DNA from: Geomobilimonas luticola
GTDB lineage: Bacteria; Desulfobacterota; Desulfuromonadia; Geobacterales; Geobacteraceae
NCBI RefSeq assembly: GCF_018476905.1
Contig: NZ_JAHCVK010000001.1
Span: 620,001 to 684,000 of the forward strand
DNA: 64,000 nucleotides
Direction of reading: 5' to 3'
The notes below the pieces were generated by a model. The model ran no database searches and was not told the DNA's origin. It saw nothing but the letters and a program-made list of their open reading frames with translations. The position numbers and the translations under genes are program-made. Shown here one piece after another: positions 59,999 to 64,000 of this stretch (within the stretch, counting starts at the first letter, position 1; each line of letters begins with the position of its first letter).

Positions 59999-60703
59999 AT
60001 GCGTCTCATCACCTGCCATGGTTTCCGACTGGGTCTTGTCATGGCCCTTCTGCTCCCGATGCCGGCATGGGCCATCCCCGCCATCACCTGCCACTGTTTC
60101 ACCGACCGTTCCTATGACCCGGCGCACCCCACGGTGGCCGATCCCTATTTCCTGGCCACGACCCAGAACTCGTTTTTTGCCGCAGCCTTCGGTGTCGAGA
60201 AAAAAACCATCGTGGTCAAGAAGCAGAAAGGGAACTCTGCGGATGACCTGTGGGTAGCCTACTGGCTGGCGGCAAAGTCCGGCGCCGACCCGGAGTCCCT
60301 GTTGCAGGAGCGCAAAGCCAAAGGGGCCTGGCGGCAGGTGGCAGCCCCGCTGGCACTTCCCGCCACGTCACGGGGAGGCAGGGTTGTTGAGGCACTGAAG
60401 GCCAATGCTGCTGATGACCGCCTGGCCAATGCGGTGGTCGACGAACTGCTGCTGCGCTTCCGTTTTTACGGCGAACCGGAATTGGCGGCACTTCGCAAGG
60501 CCGGCGCCGGAAACCAGGAACTGATCATGACGGGCCTGATAGCAGCAAAGACGCGTCAGCCGGCAACTCAGCTCTATCGTGATGTCAAAGGGGGGGGGAC
60601 GAGTTGGGGGGGACTGCTGCAGCGGGCGAAGGTGGAGCCGTCGGAAATCCAGTCCGAGGTTGCTGCCCTGGTCAGGGCATCGAGTGAATCCCGGTCAAAA
60701 TGA
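59999..60703 (+). CDS. Exported protein of unknown function
   Basis: A 234-residue protein with a signal peptide ending MPAWA-I. ITCHCFTDRSYDPAHPTVADPYFLATTQNSFFAAAFG follows, and the remainder is helical (DDLWVAYWLAAKSGADPESLLQERKAKGAW; NAVVDELLLRFRFYGEPELAALRKAGAG). The TCHCF is not a CXXCH heme site. ATG 59999 follows AAAGGA by 7 bp. It may be under FNR-type control. No family recognised. Confidence 0.65.
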   Translation: MRLITCHGFRLGLVMALLLPMPAWAIPAITCHCFTDRSYDPAHPTVADPYFLATTQNSFFAAAFGVEKKTIVVKKQKGNSADDLWVAYWLAAKSGADPESLLQERKAKGAWRQVAAPLALPATSRGGRVVEALKANAADDRLANAVVDELLLRFRFYGEPELAALRKAGAGNQELIMTGLIAAKTRQPATQLYRDVKGGGTSWGGLLQRAKVEPSEIQSEVAALVRASSESRSK

Positions 60704-60788
60704 TGAACGTATGAGCCTTGCACGGCGGCGGGCAATGTCTCGTACATGAAGCTTCAGTGCAGGCAGCTTGAATATATCCGGCTGCAAC

Positions 60789-60824
60789 ACACGAGGGGCC
60801 AGGCATACGCCTGGCCCCTCGTGT
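60789..60824. terminator. Long perfect hairpin after the exported protein
   Basis: ACACGAGGGGCCAGGC-ATAC-GCCTGGCCCCTCGTGT, a 16-bp stem. It lacks a long T tract but could end transcription from both sides. Confidence 0.65.
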
Positions 60825-60878
60825 CGTTTGCGTGAGCCCCCCTCATTCCGTGCAAAGCTGCAAGGATGCCTGTCGGGG

Positions 60879-61067
60879 CTAAGCGGTTTCTATCTCGAAG
60901 CGGCGGTGGTCTGGATGGTGACAGAAAAATTTGTCGCGTACGAAAATGGCATGCCGGCACTGGGGATCCTCAATCAGGCACCGGGAGAATTTAGGGCCCA
61001 AGGGAAGGGCACGGCATTCATCTGTCTTTGGTTCAACTACGCGGCGCTGAACTCGTGATGCTGACAT
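60879..61067 (-). CDS. Small Cys/His-rich protein (paralogue A)
   Basis: 62 residues from ATG 61067, which has AGGAGGA 6 bp upstream. CRALPLGPKFSRCLIEDPQCRHAIFVRDKFFCHHPDHRRFE has four cysteines and four histidines. The pattern C-x-I-x-D-P-x-x-C ... F-x-C-x-H-x-x-x-R-x-F is shared with the divergent gene at 61187. Probably a metal-binding or small regulatory protein; family unknown to me. Confidence 0.65.
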   Translation of the reverse strand: MSASRVQRRVVEPKTDECRALPLGPKFSRCLIEDPQCRHAIFVRDKFFCHHPDHRRFEIETA

Positions 61068-61186
61068 TTTAGATCCTCCTGAATTATCGCACGTTAATAT
61101 AATGCTTTTAATGCGCCCTGTAAACAAAAAATCCGGAAAATAGTTTAAACTTACGGATAACGTTTGAGCAGGAGGCACGAGGGGAT

Positions 61187-61387
61187 ATGCAGAAACTTCC
61201 CGACCCGAAGATATGTCGCACCCGCAGGTTATTCGAGACAGGATACTTCCTCTGCCTGGTTGATGATCCGGGCACCTGCCCGCAACTGAACATCATCAGG
61301 GGCACCTTTATCTGCAATCATCATTTCCGGAGGAATTTCTCAGAAGAGGCTGATGTCCGAAGGGCAGGGAATGAGTCCAGACAGTAA
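61187..61387 (+). CDS. Small Cys/His-rich protein (paralogue B)
   Basis: 66 residues: MQKLPDPKICRTRRLFETG, then YFLCLVDDPGTCPQLNIIRG and TFICNHHFRRNFSEEADVRR. Alignment with paralogue A keeps C....L....C-x-(I/V)-x-DP-x-x-C and F-(F/I)-C-(H/N)-H-x-x-x-R-x-F. A GAGGGGAT ribosome site is directly upstream. The two genes are divergent around a 119-bp promoter region (61068-61186) that is AT-rich. Confidence 0.6.
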   Translation: MQKLPDPKICRTRRLFETGYFLCLVDDPGTCPQLNIIRGTFICNHHFRRNFSEEADVRRAGNESRQ

Positions 61388-61537
61388 CGCTACCCTTTAC
61401 CAAGGAGAGCAATGCTTCAGGGGGGTAGGCAAGAGGCCTGACCCCGTTTTGCTCTTGAAAGGGTTCAGCATTGACAGAACCGCCATGCCTGGGGTATTGT
61501 ATTCAAAAATATGAATATTGCGGGAGGAGGATGAATT

Positions 61538-61720
61538 ATGCCGCTGTTCGAGTATACGTGCATGGCATGCGGATGCCGCTTTGAAACATTGCAAAAAGCC
61601 GATGTTGCCTATCAAACGGAGTGTCCCTCATGCGGCTCCGTCGAGGTTAATAGGGAACTGTCGACCTTCTCGTCGGTGGGGAATCCGGCATCGGCAGCCG
61701 GCTGTTTCAGCGGTGGCTGA
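61538..61720 (+). CDS. FmdB-type zinc ribbon protein
   Basis: 60 residues with MPLFEYTCMACGCRFETLQK and ECPSCGSVEVNRELSTF: two CxxC pairs of the FmdB/CxxC_CxxC_SSSS regulatory zinc-ribbon family, ending in a Gly/Ser tail. ATG 61538 has GGGAGGAGG upstream. Cellular role unclear; such proteins often accompany redox enzymes. Confidence 0.85.
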   Translation: MPLFEYTCMACGCRFETLQKADVAYQTECPSCGSVEVNRELSTFSSVGNPASAAGCFSGG

Positions 61721-61747
61721 AGGGTCTGACGACGCCAGGTCGGCGTT

Positions 61748-61870
61748 GTGACGAAAACAGAAGTTGACTCGATGGGGGGCATCTTGAGAACGGTTTTGCT
61801 GGTGATCGCATTTCTGGTTATCTGGTTTGCACTCATAGCCATGGTACCACGGTTCCGGGCCCCCACCTGA
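61748..61870 (+). CDS. Possible small single-helix membrane protein
   Basis: A 40-codon frame from GTG 61748 (or ATG 61772) contains ILRTVLLVIAFLVIWFALIAMVPRF, a clear membrane helix followed by a basic residue. The ribosome site is weak. It sits between the zinc ribbon and the multiheme cytochrome. Confidence 0.4.
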   Translation: MTKTEVDSMGGILRTVLLVIAFLVIWFALIAMVPRFRAPT

Positions 61871-61992
61871 AGGTCCGATGTCCGCGACCTCGGGGACCGG
61901 GGTACTATCGGCAAACAAGCAGTTCTCTGTCAGGGGAACGGATGACGGTTGACGAGCGTATTGCTTAACGCGGCTGGAAGGAGGTTATCGCC

Positions 61993-63738
61993 ATGATACG
62001 GGCAATCCTTGTGGGTATCATGATCGCGGGAGCAGCGATCACCGTCGAGGCTTCGGACAGCTGCATCGAGTGCCATGGCAATCGTCAGCGGATGGAATCC
62101 CTGGGATATGGCCACTTTACCATGAACAGCAAGGAGGTGGGGGCGCAGACGCGCATGCCGGCCACCTGCAGCGAATGCCACCTGGGGAACCCGGTTGCAA
62201 AGGAGAAGGAGGGAGCCCACAGGGGAATGGCCCGCCTCCTCGTCGTGGGGAAGAAAGGGTTCACGGTCATCACGTCGGCCCGGCGCTACCCGCTCGAATA
62301 TGGCACGAACCCCATGAACCGCCTCTATACCGTTGCCGGCAAGGATGGCATGCCGGTGAAGGACACATCGGTGACCGCCATCTCGTGGCACGACAAAAGA
62401 GTCGACACCCTGAGCCAGGACTTCGAGGTCATGGGGAAGACCTGTGGCGCATGCCACCGGAAGGAGTTCGAGGAGTTCTCCCGCAGCACCATGGCGATCA
62501 ACGGCAAGCAGAGCCAGTACAAGGGGTGGATTACGCCCGAGCGCGGTCCCCACAACTGCGGCCCCTGGTTCGAAGGGAACTTCGGGGCGCTGCAGGCAAA
62601 CACCCAGCTCCCCCTGTCGCCAGAGGGTAACCGCATCAACCAGAAGGCCTGCAATACCTGCCATGTGGGCTGCCTGGACTGCCATTTCAATCCGCAAAAG
62701 AAAAATAACGCCGACCCCTCCCGCGGGCCCCACACCTTCGTGAAAACCCCGCCGTCCGAGAGCTGCTATGGCAACGGCCGGGCCTCCATCTGCCATGCGG
62801 GGCCCGAGGACCGGCGCCGGGGGGCGGGCTATTTCGGTGGTTCGTTCTCCTTCCCCGAGGGGAACGAGCCGGATGTCCACCTGAAGGCCAGGGTCGGCTG
62901 CCTCGACTGCCACGAGAGCACGAAAAGCAACCCCGCCATCGGCCACGGCATGGTCAAACGGCAGGCCCAGGACTCGTGCGGGCGGTGCCATCCCGAAGCG
63001 GTGAAAACCCACGCGACGTCCCGGCACCGGGATCTCTCCTGCGAAGCGTGCCACATTCAAAAGGTGGCCGGCTACCAGGGGACCTACTGGGGACCGGGGA
63101 AGATCGCGGGAACGGCGACCCCCTATTTCAAGTACAAGGCCTATTACGGCTACATGCCGGAGCCGGTCCTGATCAAAGACCAGAAGGGGCGCTGGATACC
63201 GGTCAAACCGTTCCCCATGGCGGTCATGAACCAGAAAGGGTCCCCCTTCACCCCCGGCCTGCACTGGCGCTATCCGTCCGACCTTCCGGAGCTGAAGCGG
63301 ACGGACGATGCCTGGGGCTATGTGGGGCTGCTTGACGGCCTGCCGGAGAACAACAAGGCGCTGCTCTGGATCCAGATGGACAAGATGTCACACAAGCTGG
63401 GGAAAAGCCGCTCCTGCGATTCGTGCCACGGCTCGCCGGACGGCGCCCAGTTGCAGAAGGTCACCTGGGAATACAGCGATCCCGGCGCAATGCCGTTCAA
63501 CGGCAGCCACGAGGTGCTCGCCGACCGCAACGGCCTGTTCATCAAGGGAATGCGGTCGGAGAAGATCGAGCCGGAACAGGGGTATTCCCTTTCGGCGTTC
63601 GCCCCGTGGGTCTACCTGAAGGACGCATGGCGGATCGGAGGGGACTTCTCCCTGCCGGTCATCAAGGACAGGAAACGGTACGAGACGTTCAGGGACAGTC
63701 CCGATACCAGGGAAAATGCCGGAATTATGCACCACTGA
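61993..63738 (+). CDS. Periplasmic multiheme c-type cytochrome (9-10 hemes)
   Basis: A 581-residue exported cytochrome; signal ends near VEA-S. CXXCH sites in order: CIECH, CSECH, CGACH, CNTCH, CLDCH, CLDCH, CGRCH, CEACH, CDSCH, nine in all. A tenth possible site is CYGNGRASICH, a CX8CH arrangement between the fifth and sixth. A heme-free block (YFKYKAYYGYMPEPVLIKD ... KPFPMAVMNQKGSPFTPGLHW) follows the eighth motif, like the insert of hydroxylamine-reductase-type or OTR-like cytochromes. ATG 61993 follows GGAAGGAGG. Substrate unknown. Confidence 0.9.
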   Translation: MIRAILVGIMIAGAAITVEASDSCIECHGNRQRMESLGYGHFTMNSKEVGAQTRMPATCSECHLGNPVAKEKEGAHRGMARLLVVGKKGFTVITSARRYPLEYGTNPMNRLYTVAGKDGMPVKDTSVTAISWHDKRVDTLSQDFEVMGKTCGACHRKEFEEFSRSTMAINGKQSQYKGWITPERGPHNCGPWFEGNFGALQANTQLPLSPEGNRINQKACNTCHVGCLDCHFNPQKKNNADPSRGPHTFVKTPPSESCYGNGRASICHAGPEDRRRGAGYFGGSFSFPEGNEPDVHLKARVGCLDCHESTKSNPAIGHGMVKRQAQDSCGRCHPEAVKTHATSRHRDLSCEACHIQKVAGYQGTYWGPGKIAGTATPYFKYKAYYGYMPEPVLIKDQKGRWIPVKPFPMAVMNQKGSPFTPGLHWRYPSDLPELKRTDDAWGYVGLLDGLPENNKALLWIQMDKMSHKLGKSRSCDSCHGSPDGAQLQKVTWEYSDPGAMPFNGSHEVLADRNGLFIKGMRSEKIEPEQGYSLSAFAPWVYLKDAWRIGGDFSLPVIKDRKRYETFRDSPDTRENAGIMHH

Positions 63739-63807
63739 CGCTCGTAACCGTCGTGAGGCCGGTTCTCCAGGCAGTACAAGCTATTTCATTCCCTACGGAG
63801 TACGATA

Positions 63808-64000
63808 ATGTTCTGCCCCACCATGCTCAGGCTGCGGGAGCTCTACCGCACCGCGGCGCTCCTGGCGCTCATCACCATCTTCTACAATATCGCCGAAGGG
63901 GTAATCTCTGTCTGGCTCGGCGCCGCCGACGAGACTATCTCGCTTTTCGGCTTTGGGCTCGATTCCTTCGTGGAGGTGATCTCCGGCATCGGTATCTGGC
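63808..64000 (+). CDS. Cation transporter (CDF-like), N-terminal part
   Basis: The first 64 codons run off the right edge. MLRLRELYRTAALLALITIFYNIAEGVISVWLGAADETISLFGFGLDSFVEVISGIGIW has the first two helices of the cation-diffusion-facilitator-like fold, with NxxEGxxS in helix 1 and GFGLDSFVE in helix 2, where CDF metal-site residues lie. GGAG is 8 bp before the ATG. Metal specificity unknown. Confidence 0.65.
   Translation, partial: MFCPTMLRLRELYRTAALLALITIFYNIAEGVISVWLGAADETISLFGFGLDSFVEVISGIGIW

Noticed and set aside
1-64000. Insertion sequences or integrase genes to explain the islet
   Set aside because: I saw no transposase or tyrosine/serine recombinase coding sequence on either strand.

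Overview
The window looks like the chromosome of a Geobacter-type bacterium (Desulfuromonadia/Geobacteraceae). The grounds are giant multiheme c-type cytochromes with the CX3-4CH plus CXXCH pattern known from Geobacter, ResB-type heme maturation proteins, GEMM-I riboswitches of the Geobacter kind, sigma-54 promoters with their activators, and a NosL/DUF134/FmdB neighbourhood. The species cannot be named from the sequence alone.

Layout. (1) 1-3012, minus strand: sulfur assimilation. An Rrf2-type regulator, cysteine synthase, a sulfate-binding protein and the first codons of a sulfate permease share a CTATAG element in their upstream regions. (2) 3108-7808: a tRNA-Asn gene with a 4.5 kb islet at its 3' end, bounded by a nearly perfect ~58 bp direct repeat. 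The islet carries a fluoride riboswitch driving a damaged CPA2 antiporter/DUF190 pair, a NifU-like protein and a GGGtGRT protein, then a truncated RepB-like partition protein. (3) 8191-19442: envelope and cation homeostasis. A small exported protein and a Pal-type lipoprotein are followed by a P2-type cation ATPase, a seven-gene Mrp-type antiporter operon, NhaA and a decayed histidine kinase. (4) 19454-26954, minus strand: glycogen phosphorylase, two unrecognised proteins, polyphosphate kinase 2, MlaA and a secreted hydrolase. (5) 27069-35254: an efflux operon (azoreductase, adaptor, and an RND pump fused in frame to a TolC-like factor) with a sigma-54 promoter and a divergent sigma-54 activator. 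A third copy of the islet-end sequence lies at 35410.

(6) 35554-40012: gene remnants (cbpM, trxC), then two tandem GEMM-I (cyclic dinucleotide) riboswitches, each with its own terminator, ahead of an L,D-transpeptidase and a Lpp-like lipoprotein ending in lysine; a second L,D-transpeptidase follows. Two palindromic repeat elements flank these genes. (7) 40374-53459: a sigma-54 promoter and long leader, a small protein, a 23-motif cytochrome with fibronectin-like repeats, an 18-motif cytochrome, a triple rhodanese protein, an exported protein and two ResB-like proteins. This reads as a cytochrome cluster with its own maturation factors. (8) 53584-64000: a minus-strand NosL, FixH/YtkA-like, cytochrome/binding-protein fusion, exported protein and FtsX-type ABC cluster; a DUF134 regulator; two small divergent Cys/His paralogues; an FmdB zinc ribbon; a multiheme cytochrome with an odd CX8CH site; and the start of a CDF-like cation transporter.

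The strongest candidates for new biology are the fluoride-riboswitch islet linking fluoride response to Fe-S-type proteins, the tandem GEMM switches controlling a peptidoglycan-tethering pair, the RND-TolC polyprotein with an internal signal peptide, and the cytochrome/ResB/rhodanese cluster with unusual heme-binding spacings.
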